Origin: Phyllobacterium sp. YR531 | Lineage (GTDB): Bacteria; Pseudomonadota; Alphaproteobacteria; Rhizobiales; Rhizobiaceae | NCBI RefSeq assembly: GCF_000282595.1 | Contig: NZ_AKIZ01000040.1 | Span: 62,001 to 126,000, forward strand | Length of the DNA stretch: 64,000 bases | Reading direction: 5' to 3' | In this document: positions 28,938-38,744 of the stretch, one piece after another | Layout: every line of letters begins with the position of its first letter | Position numbering within the stretch: the first letter of the stretch is position 1 | Notes under the pieces: model-generated | What the model was told of the DNA's origin: nothing | Databases searched by the model: none | What the model saw: the letters and a program-made list of their open reading frames with translations, nothing else | Program-made: the position numbers and the translations under genes

Positions 28938-29012
28938 ACTGGGTTTTGGTGCTAAAACAATCAATCGCGGGTTTAACTTTTATGCGGCTTGGGCTGCGGG
29001 CAATTCGTTAAT

Positions 29013-31457
29013 TCACATTCGTACCCGCTCTGCCTTTGGATCATACATTGAAGTCAACGAAGCCTCCGCTTTGATACGTTCTCCGGCAATTTCAATCGAA
29101 TAATCTGACGATAATACTTGCTCAACACTTTCGCCTTTTGCAGGAACGTAACCCAGACCAATTGCACCGCCGAGATGATGGCCATAATTGCCGGAGGTAA
29201 TCGTCCCAACAATCTTTCCGTCGCGAACAATTGCCTCATTATGAAACAATAATGGTTCAGGATCGCTCAGGCGGAACTGTACCAATCGGCGATCAAGTCC
29301 GGCCTCTTTCTTTCTCAATACGGCATCGCGACCGATAAAATTGCCCTTTTCCGGCTTAACAGCGAAACCCAGACCCGCTTCCAACACATGATCTTCGTCG
29401 GTGATATCGTGGCCGAAATGGCGGAAAGCTTTTTCTATGCGGCAGGAATCAAGCGTGTGCAGGCCACAAAGCTTTAGGTCAAATTCACTTCCCGCTACTT
29501 CAATTGCCTCAAACACATGAGCCGTCTGATCCGTTGAAACATAAAGCTCCCAACCAAGCTCTCCTACGTAAGTAACACGGTGCGCACGTGCCAATCCCAT
29601 ACCGATTTCGATCTCGCGCGCTGTGCCGAATGGATTGGCATCATTGGAAAAATCGTTCGGGCTGATTTTCTGGATCAGTTCGCGGGACTTTGGCCCCATC
29701 AGGCAGAGCACCGATTCGGCAGCAGTGATATCCGTGATGACGACAAACTCATCACTGAGGTGCTTGCGCATCCATGCCAGATCACGTTGAAGGGTTGCTC
29801 CGGGTACGACCGCCAGAAATGCCGTTTCAGAAAGACGCGTAATCGTCAGATCGCTTTCGATCCCGCCATTGTTATTGAGCATCTGGGTGTAGACGATGCG
29901 ACCCGACTCAACATCCAGTTGGTTGGCACAAAGCTTTTGCAAGAATCCCAGAGCGTCCCGGCCTTCAATACGGATCTTGCCGAAAGAGGTCATGTCGAAC
30001 AAGCCGACACTATTGCGCACTGCCAAATGCTCTTCTCGCTGGTTGTCGAACCAGTTTTGCCGTTTCCACGAGTAGCGATATTCCCGCTCCTGCCCTTCTT
30101 TGGCAAACCAGTTTGCACGTTCCCAGCCTGCAACCTCGCCAAAGACCGCTCCACGCGCCTTGAGGTGCTCATGGATGGGCGATCGTCGGATATTCCGCGA
30201 TGTGGCCATTTGGCGGTAAGGAAAATGATCCGCGTAAAGCAGACCAAGCGTTTCGGAAACGCGCTCTTTCAGATAGCGACGATTCTTTTGAAACGGCTGG
30301 GCGCGACGGATATCTACTTCCCATAAATCAAAGGGCGCTTCGCCATCATTTATCCATTGCGCCAGCGCCATGCCAGCTCCACCTGAGGATACAATTCCAA
30401 TGGAATTATAGCCGGCCGCCACCCAATAACCGCCAAGCTCGGGTGCTTCGCCAAGATAATAGCGGTCATCCGGCGTAAAACTTTCCGGACCGTTGAAGAA
30501 TGTGTGAATGCCAGCTGTACCCAGCATGGGCATACGATTGACGCCCATTTCGAGAATGGGTTCGAAGTGCTCAAAGTCCTCCGGCAGTTGGTCGAAGCAG
30601 AAATCCTCGGAAATGCCATTCATGCCCCAAGGCTTGGCAACCGGCTCGAAAGCGCCAAGCATCATTTTGCCCGCATCTTCCTTGTAATATGCGCACTCAT
30701 CAGGCACCCGAAGAACAGGCAGTCGCCCCAACCCTTCGATAGGTTCGGAAACCAGATAGAAATGTTCGCAGGCGTGCAGTGGCACTGTAACGCCGGAGCT
30801 TGCAGCAAGATCCCGCGCCCACATGCCTGCGCAGTTGATGACTACATCTGTTTCGATCGTTCCCTGTTCTTCGCCTTTGCTCCAGGAAACACCTGTCACA
30901 CGTCCATTCTTTTTCAGAACCTCGGTTACCTTGACGTTCTCAACGATTCTCGCACCACGCTGGCGCGCACCTTTTGCCAATGCCATGGCAATGTTGCCCG
31001 GATCGCATTGACCATCCAGCGGCAGGTGTACCGCCCCCACTACGTCCGCAATATTAAGATGCGGGTACATCTCTTTGACTTCGCTGGGAGATATTTCACG
31101 AACGTCTACATCAAAAGCCCGCGCCAGAGAGGCCTGCCGGTAGATTTCATGCTTGCGCTCTTCGGTCAGCGCAACAGTGATTGAACCGACTTGCCGCATA
31201 CCAGTGGCAACTTCGGTTTCTGCTTCAAGCTTGACATAAAGGTCAGCAGAATATTTCGCGAGCCTGGTCATATTCTGGGAAGCGCGTAGCTGCCCGATCA
31301 ACCCTGCGGCGTGCCACGTGGTACCCGAGGTCAACTGCTTGCGCTCAAGCAATACAATATCGGTCCAGCCGAGCTTTGCCAGATGATAGGCTACGGAACA
31401 GCCGGAAATACCGCCGCCAATAATGACAGCCCGAGCCTTTGCCGGAAGAGAACTCAT
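29013..31457 (-). CDS. FAD-dependent dehydrogenase with GcvT domain, sarcosine dehydrogenase-like
   Basis: An 814-residue two-domain enzyme. Residues 10-380 are a DAO-type FAD domain (VIIGGGISGCSVAYHLAKLG; the TSGTTWHAAGLIG stretch holds the histidine that carries FAD covalently in mammalian homologues). Residues 440-800 are a GcvT-like tetrahydrofolate domain. It should N-demethylate a glycine derivative and hand the one-carbon unit to folate. The segment after the histidine (LIGQLRAS) resembles sarcosine dehydrogenases more than dimethylglycine dehydrogenases, so sarcosine to glycine is my tentative choice. The ATG overlaps the stop of the upstream paralogue (ATGA). It is the last gene of the operon. 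Confidence 0.82.
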   Translation of the reverse strand: MSSLPAKARAVIIGGGISGCSVAYHLAKLGWTDIVLLERKQLTSGTTWHAAGLIGQLRASQNMTRLAKYSADLYVKLEAETEVATGMRQVGSITVALTEERKHEIYRQASLARAFDVDVREISPSEVKEMYPHLNIADVVGAVHLPLDGQCDPGNIAMALAKGARQRGARIVENVKVTEVLKKNGRVTGVSWSKGEEQGTIETDVVINCAGMWARDLAASSGVTVPLHACEHFYLVSEPIEGLGRLPVLRVPDECAYYKEDAGKMMLGAFEPVAKPWGMNGISEDFCFDQLPEDFEHFEPILEMGVNRMPMLGTAGIHTFFNGPESFTPDDRYYLGEAPELGGYWVAAGYNSIGIVSSGGAGMALAQWINDGEAPFDLWEVDIRRAQPFQKNRRYLKERVSETLGLLYADHFPYRQMATSRNIRRSPIHEHLKARGAVFGEVAGWERANWFAKEGQEREYRYSWKRQNWFDNQREEHLAVRNSVGLFDMTSFGKIRIEGRDALGFLQKLCANQLDVESGRIVYTQMLNNNGGIESDLTITRLSETAFLAVVPGATLQRDLAWMRKHLSDEFVVITDITAAESVLCLMGPKSRELIQKISPNDFSNDANPFGTAREIEIGMGLARAHRVTYVGELGWELYVSTDQTAHVFEAIEVAGSEFDLKLCGLHTLDSCRIEKAFRHFGHDITDEDHVLEAGLGFAVKPEKGNFIGRDAVLRKKEAGLDRRLVQFRLSDPEPLLFHNEAIVRDGKIVGTITSGNYGHHLGGAIGLGYVPAKGESVEQVLSSDYSIEIAGERIKAEASLTSMYDPKAERVRM

Positions 31458-33901
31458 GCGCGGATTCTTTCGTTTTTCGGGTCCCAAAGAGGTTCGTCGG
31501 GATGAACTGTGGCTTTGTAGCGCTCGCCGAAGATTTCCACTTCGACCTCTGTTCCGGGGTCTGTCAGCTCAGTCTTCAACATGCCAAGCGCTATGGATTT
31601 GTCTATGCGATGCCCCCAGCCACCGGATGTTGTTTCTCCCACAATGTTACCATTGTGCCAAAGCGTCGACATGTAAGGCGCGTCGCAATCGTCCGCATCA
31701 ACCGTAAGCGTTACAAAGCGTTTCTTCACGCCCTGCTGTTTTTCGCTTTCAAGCGCTGCCTTGCCGAGGAACTCCGGCTTTTCCCATTTGATGAAACGCT
31801 CAAGCCCGCTTTGTAGCGGCGTGTAATCTGTCGATAGATCACCCTTCCAGGCGCGGTAACCCTTCTCCAGACGCAACGAATCAAGTGCGAACATGCCGAA
31901 TGGTTTGATTCCGTATTTTTGGCCAGCGGCCCATACCGCATCGAAAATCGCGATTGTATCAGCTGTCTTCGTATGCACTTCCCACCCAAGCTCACCTGCA
32001 AAAGAGACACGTACCAACTGGCAATAACGACCTGCGATCTGCGTCGTTTGATGAGACAACCATGATTTTTCGAGATCGGCATCGCAAATATCACTGAAAA
32101 GATCACGCGCCTTTGGCCCGGTGACTATCTGGCAGGAAAAATCTTCAGTGACATTGCTGATTGTAATAGCAGTTGCTTGTGGCAAGTGATTGATCAGCCA
32201 ATCACGGTCATGCCATTCTGCAACGCCAGCGGTTATGAGGAAAAACACGTCTTCCTCAATGGCCATGATCGACATTTCAGTGACCACACGGCCTTTTTCG
32301 TCAGAGAAATAGCCAAGCCCGATACGTCCGGGTTTGGGAACGATTCCGGTAATCAACGTCGTCAGCCAGGCGCGTGCACCCTCGCCGCTGACCTTGAAAC
32401 GTGAAAACCCCGGCAGATCAAGAATGCCGACAGCATCGCGAACGGCGTGGCATTCTTCGCGAATACGCTGCTGCCAAGGCCCTTTGCGTTTGAAGGTCTG
32501 GGTTGCTTCTTCGGAAATATCATCGCCCGGCTGCGCATACCAATTGGCTCGTTCCCAGCCATTATAAGCGCCGAACTGCGCGCCAAGCGCCTCAACACGA
32601 TCATGGATGGGCGAAAGCTTCTTGTTTCGGCCAGCTGGCCAGGTATGTCGTGGGAAGTGGATGGCATATTCGTGCCCATAGACCTCCACGCCCTTGGCTA
32701 CGCAATAATCCTTGTCGGTAAACGCCGTAAAGCGCCGCGGATCGCAAGACCACATATCCCATTCCGTCGCACCTTCAGTCACCCACTCCGCTAGGACCTT
32801 GCCTGCACCGCCTGCCTGCGCAATGCCAAAGGTAAACACGCACGCTTCAAACGCATTCGGTACGCCGGGCATCGGTCCGATCAGCGGATTTCCATCCGGT
32901 GCGTAAGGAATGGGTCCGTTTATGATTTTCGAAAGTCCCGCTGTACCCAAAATCGGGACACGTGCAATTGCATCATTGAGATACCATTCGAGCCGCTCCA
33001 GATCATCGGGGAAAAGCTGGAACGAGAAATCATCCGGCATCGGATCATCAGCCGTTGCCCAATGTGCACGGCAGTTGCGCTCATAGGGACCAAGATTCAT
33101 GCCGTTCTTTTCCTGCCTCAGGTAATAGGAGGAATCGACATCGCGTAGCAGTGGCAGCTTTTGACCATGTTCGCGGGACCACGCAGCAATTTCAGGAATT
33201 TCGTCGAACAGCAAATATTGATGGCTCATCACCATCATCGGCACATTGCGCCCGAATAGTCTGCCGATTTCCTGCGCTCGATAACCCGCGGCATTGACCA
33301 CATATTCGCAGCGAATTTCACCTTGTGGGGTGGTTATAATCCACTCTTCATTTTCACGCCGCGCACCAGTAACAGGACAGAACCGGATAATCTTTGCGCC
33401 AAGATCGCGAGCCCCTTTTGCTAGGGCCTGCGTCAACTGCGCAGGATCAATGTCACCATCGTTTGGATCGTAGAGCGCACCTGCAAGCTCGTGGGTCGCT
33501 ATAAACGGATAGTGGCCATTAATCTCATCAGCTCCAAGGACGTCTATATCCATACCCTGATAGCGGCCCATGCTTTTGACGCGCTGGAATTCGCGCATGC
33601 GCTCTTTGCCATGGGCAAGACGCAGCGACCCGGTCACATGATAATTCATTGGATAATCAACTTCTGCCGCCAACCCGCGATAAAGCTCTGCTGAATATCG
33701 CTGCATGTTCATCACGGACCACGAAGCCGAAAAAGTTGGCACATTGCCTGCAGCATGCCACGTGGAGCCTGACGTCAACTCGTTCTTTTCCAGAAGCACG
33801 CAATCTGTCCAGCCGGCTTTTGCGAGGTGGTAAAGCGACGATACGCCAACCGCTCCGCCACCAATGATGACGACACGCGCCGACGTTGGAAAATCAGACA
33901 T
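31454..33901 (-). CDS. FAD-dependent dehydrogenase with GcvT domain, dimethylglycine dehydrogenase-like
   Basis: An 815-residue paralogue of the next gene, with the same order: FAD domain (VIIGGGAVGVSSLYHLAKAG, TSGSTWHAAGNV) and C-terminal GcvT and GcvT_C domains. The LYDPNDGDIDPAQLTQALA segment is closer to mammalian dimethylglycine dehydrogenase. Predicted reaction: N,N-dimethylglycine to sarcosine with one-carbon transfer to tetrahydrofolate. It starts 31 bases after the Rieske protein stops. The two paralogues may be swapped in role; only assays would tell. Confidence 0.82.
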   Translation of the reverse strand: MSDFPTSARVVIIGGGAVGVSSLYHLAKAGWTDCVLLEKNELTSGSTWHAAGNVPTFSASWSVMNMQRYSAELYRGLAAEVDYPMNYHVTGSLRLAHGKERMREFQRVKSMGRYQGMDIDVLGADEINGHYPFIATHELAGALYDPNDGDIDPAQLTQALAKGARDLGAKIIRFCPVTGARRENEEWIITTPQGEIRCEYVVNAAGYRAQEIGRLFGRNVPMMVMSHQYLLFDEIPEIAAWSREHGQKLPLLRDVDSSYYLRQEKNGMNLGPYERNCRAHWATADDPMPDDFSFQLFPDDLERLEWYLNDAIARVPILGTAGLSKIINGPIPYAPDGNPLIGPMPGVPNAFEACVFTFGIAQAGGAGKVLAEWVTEGATEWDMWSCDPRRFTAFTDKDYCVAKGVEVYGHEYAIHFPRHTWPAGRNKKLSPIHDRVEALGAQFGAYNGWERANWYAQPGDDISEEATQTFKRKGPWQQRIREECHAVRDAVGILDLPGFSRFKVSGEGARAWLTTLITGIVPKPGRIGLGYFSDEKGRVVTEMSIMAIEEDVFFLITAGVAEWHDRDWLINHLPQATAITISNVTEDFSCQIVTGPKARDLFSDICDADLEKSWLSHQTTQIAGRYCQLVRVSFAGELGWEVHTKTADTIAIFDAVWAAGQKYGIKPFGMFALDSLRLEKGYRAWKGDLSTDYTPLQSGLERFIKWEKPEFLGKAALESEKQQGVKKRFVTLTVDADDCDAPYMSTLWHNGNIVGETTSGGWGHRIDKSIALGMLKTELTDPGTEVEVEIFGERYKATVHPDEPLWDPKNERIRA

Positions 33902-33932
33902 AGAAAGTCTCCCGTAGTGTCATGCTGTTGGC

Positions 33933-35165
33933 TTACGCCCGTGCGATTTCATCGAGGTACCACTGGATGTACCGCAGCTCGTTATATTCCATTGGTGCGA
34001 TTGGTCCCGGCACGAAGTAGTGCGAACGCACCCCTCGGGCCGTATGCTCGATGATTGTCTTGTCTTCGGCAGTGGTCACTTTCCAAAGCCAGGTGAGCTT
34101 TTCGAGGTCGTAGTCCTTGCCCTCTTCCGCATCACCGCGGACCAGCCAGATCAGTTCCATCTCGCATGTATCAACGGTTTTAGGGATAAACCGATAGATC
34201 ATGCCGTGGTCGGGATAACATACAAGGAAGCTCGTGCCGCCAAGATGAATGGAGGTTACACCACCATCGAACTCTGTAAATCGGCCCATAAGAGGCCCGA
34301 CAGGCGCGCCATCCTCGCTACCACTCGAAACACCATCGTAAAGGGCATAGCGGAAGGTGTGGATCGTCTCCTGCCCCTGTGCTGAACTTTGCCAATGATC
34401 GCCCGTCGCAATGTCAATCCCAAGAGCGCAAGTGCGCTGTTCCATACGGGCATTGAGTTCAACGATTTTTTCCGCGGGCTGCTCAAGCGCATGGGTTTGC
34501 GAATATTCCGGATGTGCCGGACCGCAATGGTAGCACTCCACATAATTCTCGACTGCGAGTTTCCAATTGGCATCAACCGGATAGGTTTCACGATGAGCAA
34601 CCTTGGCGTCTGCCCAGCCATATTGCCCGCAAGTCGTTCGCAATGATTGCTCAATAATTGAAAAATCCAGCGGTTCGTCGGCGAAGCAGATGAAAATCAG
34701 GCCTTCCACAACACGTACATGCAGCTTCTTCAAACCGTGGGCAGTGCGGTCAAAATCCCTTGGCATAAGCCTTGCTGCCCGCAGGCTTCCATCATTGGTG
34801 TACGTCCAAGCGTGATAGGGACACACGAAAAAGCGGGCATTACCCTTGGGCTTCGTACACACCTCGGCCCCGCGATGACGGCAAACATTGAGGAAGGCGT
34901 GGATGGAACCATCTTCGGTCCTTGAAACAATCACCGCCTCGCTATCAATCTTGAAGAGCTCGAAATCACCGGCATCGGGAATAATGCTGGCATGGCCGAT
35001 ACAATGCCAGTGACGCCGGAAAACACGCTCCATATCCCGGGCATAGATATCCGGATCGAGATAAAACGAACGAACCAGACCATGACCTGCCTTGTGCTCA
35101 GCAATCAGCCGGTCAATCTTGTCCAGAGACGGCACAATTTCTGCAAATGCCTGTTCCGCACCCAT
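33933..35165 (-). CDS. gbcA: Rieske oxygenase, glycine betaine monooxygenase-like
   Basis: A 410-residue ring-hydroxylating-type oxygenase alpha subunit. The Rieske centre is Cys95-His97 and Cys115-His118. The mononuclear iron motif is N207-x2-E210-x2-H213-x4-H218. This architecture and the neighbours match GbcA, which demethylates glycine betaine to dimethylglycine and formaldehyde. A carnitine or choline oxygenase is the alternative. The ATG at 35165 has CGGAG before it; an in-frame ATG at 35183 is possible. The reductase partner (GbcB) is not in the window. Confidence 0.8.
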   Translation of the reverse strand: MGAEQAFAEIVPSLDKIDRLIAEHKAGHGLVRSFYLDPDIYARDMERVFRRHWHCIGHASIIPDAGDFELFKIDSEAVIVSRTEDGSIHAFLNVCRHRGAEVCTKPKGNARFFVCPYHAWTYTNDGSLRAARLMPRDFDRTAHGLKKLHVRVVEGLIFICFADEPLDFSIIEQSLRTTCGQYGWADAKVAHRETYPVDANWKLAVENYVECYHCGPAHPEYSQTHALEQPAEKIVELNARMEQRTCALGIDIATGDHWQSSAQGQETIHTFRYALYDGVSSGSEDGAPVGPLMGRFTEFDGGVTSIHLGGTSFLVCYPDHGMIYRFIPKTVDTCEMELIWLVRGDAEEGKDYDLEKLTWLWKVTTAEDKTIIEHTARGVRSHYFVPGPIAPMEYNELRYIQWYLDEIARA

Positions 35166-35316
35166 TTTATTCTCCGAAATCATTGTTCTCGGACGCTTGT
35201 TTTCTCTGAGATAGCGTCGCAGTTTAGAATGATTCCGCATTGCGCAGCATTCAAGCGATGGTTACTCATAAAGACATGAATTATTCTCACCCGTCTCCAT
35301 TTGAAGGTTTTCTCGC

Positions 35317-36222
35317 ATGATGTCGAAGCCTCGGATACCGCCACTGGGTTCGCTGCGAGCCTTTGAAGCATCCGCGAGGCTTTTGAGTTTTCGCCTGGCC
35401 GGAGATGAGCTTGGCGTAACACAGTCGGCAATCAGCCACCGCATTGCCGAACTGGAGGCCATCCTTGGAGTGAAACTGTTCGAGCGGCTTCCACGAGGTG
35501 TTTCGCTCACTGATGCCGGAACGCTCTACTACCCCTATATGCGCGATGCTTTTGAGAAGATTGCGCGAGGAACGGCTCTGATAAACCGTATCGGAACAAC
35601 AGACGATCTGGCCATAGAAACCTACGCAACTTTCGCTATTCGCTGGCTCATACCGCGCCTGACTGATTTTCGTAAGGTAAACCCAAACCTCGCCATTCGT
35701 ATCGGCACAAGCCAATTGGATTGGGAGTTGAACATCGACAGCTCCGACATCGGAATTATACATACGACACGTCCCGAGCGGATGAACCTGCATTACAGGC
35801 AATTGGTAAAAGCGCAGATGCAACCTGTCTGCAGTCCGCAGTTGGCGGCACGTATTACAGATGATGCAGGGCTGAAGGCCTTGAGCAAGGTGCCGCGTCT
35901 TGCGCTCTACACCGCACCTGAGGATTGGGGCACTTGGCTCGACGCTGCTGGTATCGCCGACACGACCAGCGCAGTTACATTGAAGTTCGACACCTATCTT
36001 GCTGCACTTCAGTCCGCACTTGATGGTCAGGGGATCGCTGTTGCACCAGACTTTCTGGTCGATCAGGATATTAAAGCGGGAAGGCTCGTCGCACCGTTCC
36101 CGCTAAAGGTTCCGCAACCCGGCGCGTGGTATATGATCTGCCGCAAAGAGCGTGTTGGCGAGGCCCGTATAAAGCAGTTTGAAAATTGGCTGGTCGATCA
36201 GTTTAGTGCTATTTCTTCTTGA
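35317..36222 (+). CDS. LysR family regulator, GcvA-like
   Basis: A 301-residue LysR protein: winged helix at residues 8-66 (AFEASARLLSFRLAGDELGV, TQSAISHRIAELEAILG) and a periplasmic-binding-like effector domain to the end. The PPLGSLRAFEASARLLSF start is of the GcvA/AmpR subgroup. Divergent from the demethylase operon, with a 151-base gap containing a small GAATG/CATTC inverted repeat (35227-35252). It probably controls that operon, in response to a glycine derivative. Its end overlaps the convergent thioesterase by 14 bases. Confidence 0.88.
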   Translation: MMSKPRIPPLGSLRAFEASARLLSFRLAGDELGVTQSAISHRIAELEAILGVKLFERLPRGVSLTDAGTLYYPYMRDAFEKIARGTALINRIGTTDDLAIETYATFAIRWLIPRLTDFRKVNPNLAIRIGTSQLDWELNIDSSDIGIIHTTRPERMNLHYRQLVKAQMQPVCSPQLAARITDDAGLKALSKVPRLALYTAPEDWGTWLDAAGIADTTSAVTLKFDTYLAALQSALDGQGIAVAPDFLVDQDIKAGRLVAPFPLKVPQPGAWYMICRKERVGEARIKQFENWLVDQFSAISS

Positions 36223-36700
36223 TCCCAATGGCCCTTCCAGCCCGCTCTGGCGCTGGCAGCTTCGAATGTGCCTGTTTATAAAACTCAAGCTTTGGCAAAA
36301 CATCGTAAGGAAAAGGGACAACCTTCGGTCCATTCATATCCACATGCAACGAAAGTACTTCTGAGGTTGCAGCCACCCAGCCGTCCACATGAACGATCTC
36401 GTTATAGGTGTGAAGTCGCTTGCCATCGAAATCGATGAGCTGACTTGTAACGGTAACGATATGATCGAGATGAATTTCCTGCACGTAGCAGATATGCACT
36501 TCCGCAGTGTAGATCGTCAGCTTGCGTTCGGCGGCGTATTTCGGGCCAAAACCCAGCTCTGCCAGAAATTCGTCACCTCCACGGTCGAACACCACGTTGT
36601 AATAGGCCATGTTCAGATGGCCATTATAATCGATCCATTCCTTCTCCATGGAGATGGGTGCGGATCGGTATAGTTCCCCGGCTTGGTGACTGATTGTCAT
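36209..36700 (-). CDS. cdhB: Hot-dog thioesterase, probable betainyl-CoA thioesterase
   Basis: A 163-residue 4HBT-type acyl-CoA thioesterase with the catalytic-site motif WIDYNGHLNMAYYN (near residues 23-36). A GGAGC site precedes the ATG. In Pseudomonas and rhizobia a thioesterase of this family is encoded with, or fused to, L-carnitine dehydrogenase and releases betaine from betainyl-CoA. Here it is a separate gene, on the opposite strand from the dehydrogenase. The symbol follows the Pseudomonas usage I remember. Confidence 0.78.
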   Translation of the reverse strand: MTISHQAGELYRSAPISMEKEWIDYNGHLNMAYYNVVFDRGGDEFLAELGFGPKYAAERKLTIYTAEVHICYVQEIHLDHIVTVTSQLIDFDGKRLHTYNEIVHVDGWVAATSEVLSLHVDMNGPKVVPFPYDVLPKLEFYKQAHSKLPAPERAGRAIGIKKK

Positions 36701-36751
36701 TTCTTGCTCCTGAGCGATATCGTGTTGGCATTTGAAACATGCATGCGCACT

Positions 36752-37756
36752 TCATCGCTTTGCCAAAAGCGACTCTCGATGAACAGGCCGGAAGGCGCTA
36801 GGTGGCTTTCCTTCAAAACTGCGGAATGTGCGTGTAAACGCAGCTGCTGACGAAAATCCTGTGCGTGCAGCAATGTCAGCAAGTGGTGACCTTGTATCGG
36901 TAACCAGTCTACGCGCTACCTTCAGACGAAGCCGCAAATAATAACGCCCCGGCCCTTCACCCACGGCTTTGGCAAATATTTTTTCAAGGCTTCTTGCGCT
37001 GAGACCGCAACGTTTCGCAATCGCGCCAATGGTAAGCGGCTGCTCGATATGACTTTCCATAAGTCGCACTGCAACCGCAAGCATGGGATGTACGTCATCC
37101 AGACGGCCAAGCGAAACGAGTGGCTGAGCATCGTTTGAGGCATGCGCCTCGTCGTAAATGAACACACTCGCTACATCGAGCGCAACGGACATGCCATAGC
37201 GTGAACGGATCAAATGCAGCATCAGATCAAAAGTCGGGGAAGCCCCGCCACTGGTAAACACCGGACCATCAATGACGTACCGATCCGGCCTGATGTCCGC
37301 TTCGGGAAACTCGGCGGTAAACTCCTCCATGTCTTCCCAATGCGTCGTTGCCTTGCGCCCGGACAGTAATCCTGCACGCCCGAGCAGCCACGAACCAGCC
37401 TCAATGCCACCTATCATCTGGTAGTTATGGACAGCACGCCGCAAATTCGCGGTGAACGTTGTGCGTGCGATATCAGCAGTACCAAAACCACCGACCACTA
37501 GCAGCATATCGCCTTTTTCCCTGGCATTGAACGACCCGGAAACCGCAATTGGCAGCCCGCATGTTGTCATTGTCGGCCGTCCGTCAAGCGAAACGATCTG
37601 CCATTTGAACAATGCAGAACCCGAAACCCGGTTCGCCGCACGCATCGGATCTATCGTCGAGGCCACACACATAAGCGAAGCACCGCTGAAGACCAGAACA
37701 GTCACGCTCAACGTTTCGGTGTTGGGTAAAAAGAGTGGCGATATTTCGCTATTCAT
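36752..37756 (-). CDS. cdhR: GlxA/CdhR-type AraC family regulator
   Basis: A 334-residue regulator with an N-terminal DJ-1/PfpI-like effector domain (residues 12-200) and a C-terminal double helix-turn-helix of AraC type (225-325, with [19 protein letters not shown]). This architecture is that of CdhR and GbdR, which sense carnitine and betaine. It is divergent from the carnitine operon, with a 78-base gap, and lies 51 bases upstream of the thioesterase gene. It is the likely activator of both. Confidence 0.82.
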   Translation of the reverse strand: MNSEISPLFLPNTETLSVTVLVFSGASLMCVASTIDPMRAANRVSGSALFKWQIVSLDGRPTMTTCGLPIAVSGSFNAREKGDMLLVVGGFGTADIARTTFTANLRRAVHNYQMIGGIEAGSWLLGRAGLLSGRKATTHWEDMEEFTAEFPEADIRPDRYVIDGPVFTSGGASPTFDLMLHLIRSRYGMSVALDVASVFIYDEAHASNDAQPLVSLGRLDDVHPMLAVAVRLMESHIEQPLTIGAIAKRCGLSARSLEKIFAKAVGEGPGRYYLRLRLKVARRLVTDTRSPLADIAARTGFSSAAAFTRTFRSFEGKPPSAFRPVHRESLLAKR

Positions 37757-37834
37757 CAATTCTGTTTCGTATATCGCAAAGCATCGCTTGGCAATGGGGG
37801 CATGATCGGGTCAATAAATAATGGGAGCAGACGA

Positions 37835-38740
37835 ATGGGACTAACTCCAAATCGCGATGTATTCATCACTTGCGCAGTTACCGGCTCTGGCGACACTACA
37901 GGCCGGTCCGATAAAGTGCCGGTCACTCCACGCCAGATCGCCGACGAATGCATTGCAGCTGCAAATGCAGGCGCAGCCATTGCACATATCCACGTGCGTG
38001 ATCCCAAGACCGGCAAAGGTTCTCGTGACATTACGCTCTACACGGAGGTCGTCGAGCACATAAAGGCTTCGGGCGTCGACATGGTGTTGAACCTGACAGC
38101 AGGTATGGGCGGTGATCTGACGCTTGGCAGTGTAGAACAACCAATGCCACCTTCCGCTGACGGAACGGACATGGCCGGTGCGACAGAGCGACTGGAGCAT
38201 GTTGCCAAGCTTCGCCCCGAAATCTGCACACTTGATTGCGGCACGATGAATTTTGGCGAAGGCGACTACGTCATGACCAATACACCCGCCATGCTCAAGG
38301 CAATGGCCGCGCAGATTCAGGCGCTAGGTGTGCGGCCGGAAGTCGAAATTTTCGATACAGGCCACCTGCTGCTGGCAAAATGGCTTTACGATCAGAAGCT
38401 GCTCGATGACCCCGTCATGGTTCAGCTCTGCATGGGTATTCCATGGGGAGCACCCGACGATATCAATACACTGTTGGCCTTGACCAATAATCTGCCAGCC
38501 AATTGGACATTCTCTGCTTTCTCCATAGGGCGCAATCAGATGCCTTATGCTGCAATGGCAATGCTCGCAGGCGGCAATATTCGCGTTGGCCTTGAGGACA
38601 ATATCTGGCTCGACAAGGGCGTTCTGGCCACGAATGGTCCTTTGGTTGAACGTGCTGTGAAAGTCGCTGAGGGGATCGGTGCTCGTATTCTCGGACCTCA
38701 GGAAGTTCGTGAACGCATGAAATTGACAAAGGGCTGGTAA
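37835..38740 (+). CDS. cdhC: Beta-keto acid cleavage enzyme (dehydrocarnitine cleavage)
   Basis: A 301-residue TIM-barrel enzyme of the BKACE (DUF849) family. The zinc ligands His51 and His53 sit in [12 protein letters not shown]. In the family these enzymes exchange the acyl group of acetyl-CoA with a beta-keto acid. In carnitine operons the reaction is 3-dehydrocarnitine plus acetyl-CoA to betainyl-CoA plus acetoacetate. The start at 37835 is favoured by GGGAGC seven bases before it; an ATG at 37802 is in frame. The carnitine dehydrogenase follows four bases after its stop. Confidence 0.85.
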   Translation: MGLTPNRDVFITCAVTGSGDTTGRSDKVPVTPRQIADECIAAANAGAAIAHIHVRDPKTGKGSRDITLYTEVVEHIKASGVDMVLNLTAGMGGDLTLGSVEQPMPPSADGTDMAGATERLEHVAKLRPEICTLDCGTMNFGEGDYVMTNTPAMLKAMAAQIQALGVRPEVEIFDTGHLLLAKWLYDQKLLDDPVMVQLCMGIPWGAPDDINTLLALTNNLPANWTFSAFSIGRNQMPYAAMAMLAGGNIRVGLEDNIWLDKGVLATNGPLVERAVKVAEGIGARILGPQEVRERMKLTKGW

Positions 38741-38744
38741 GATC

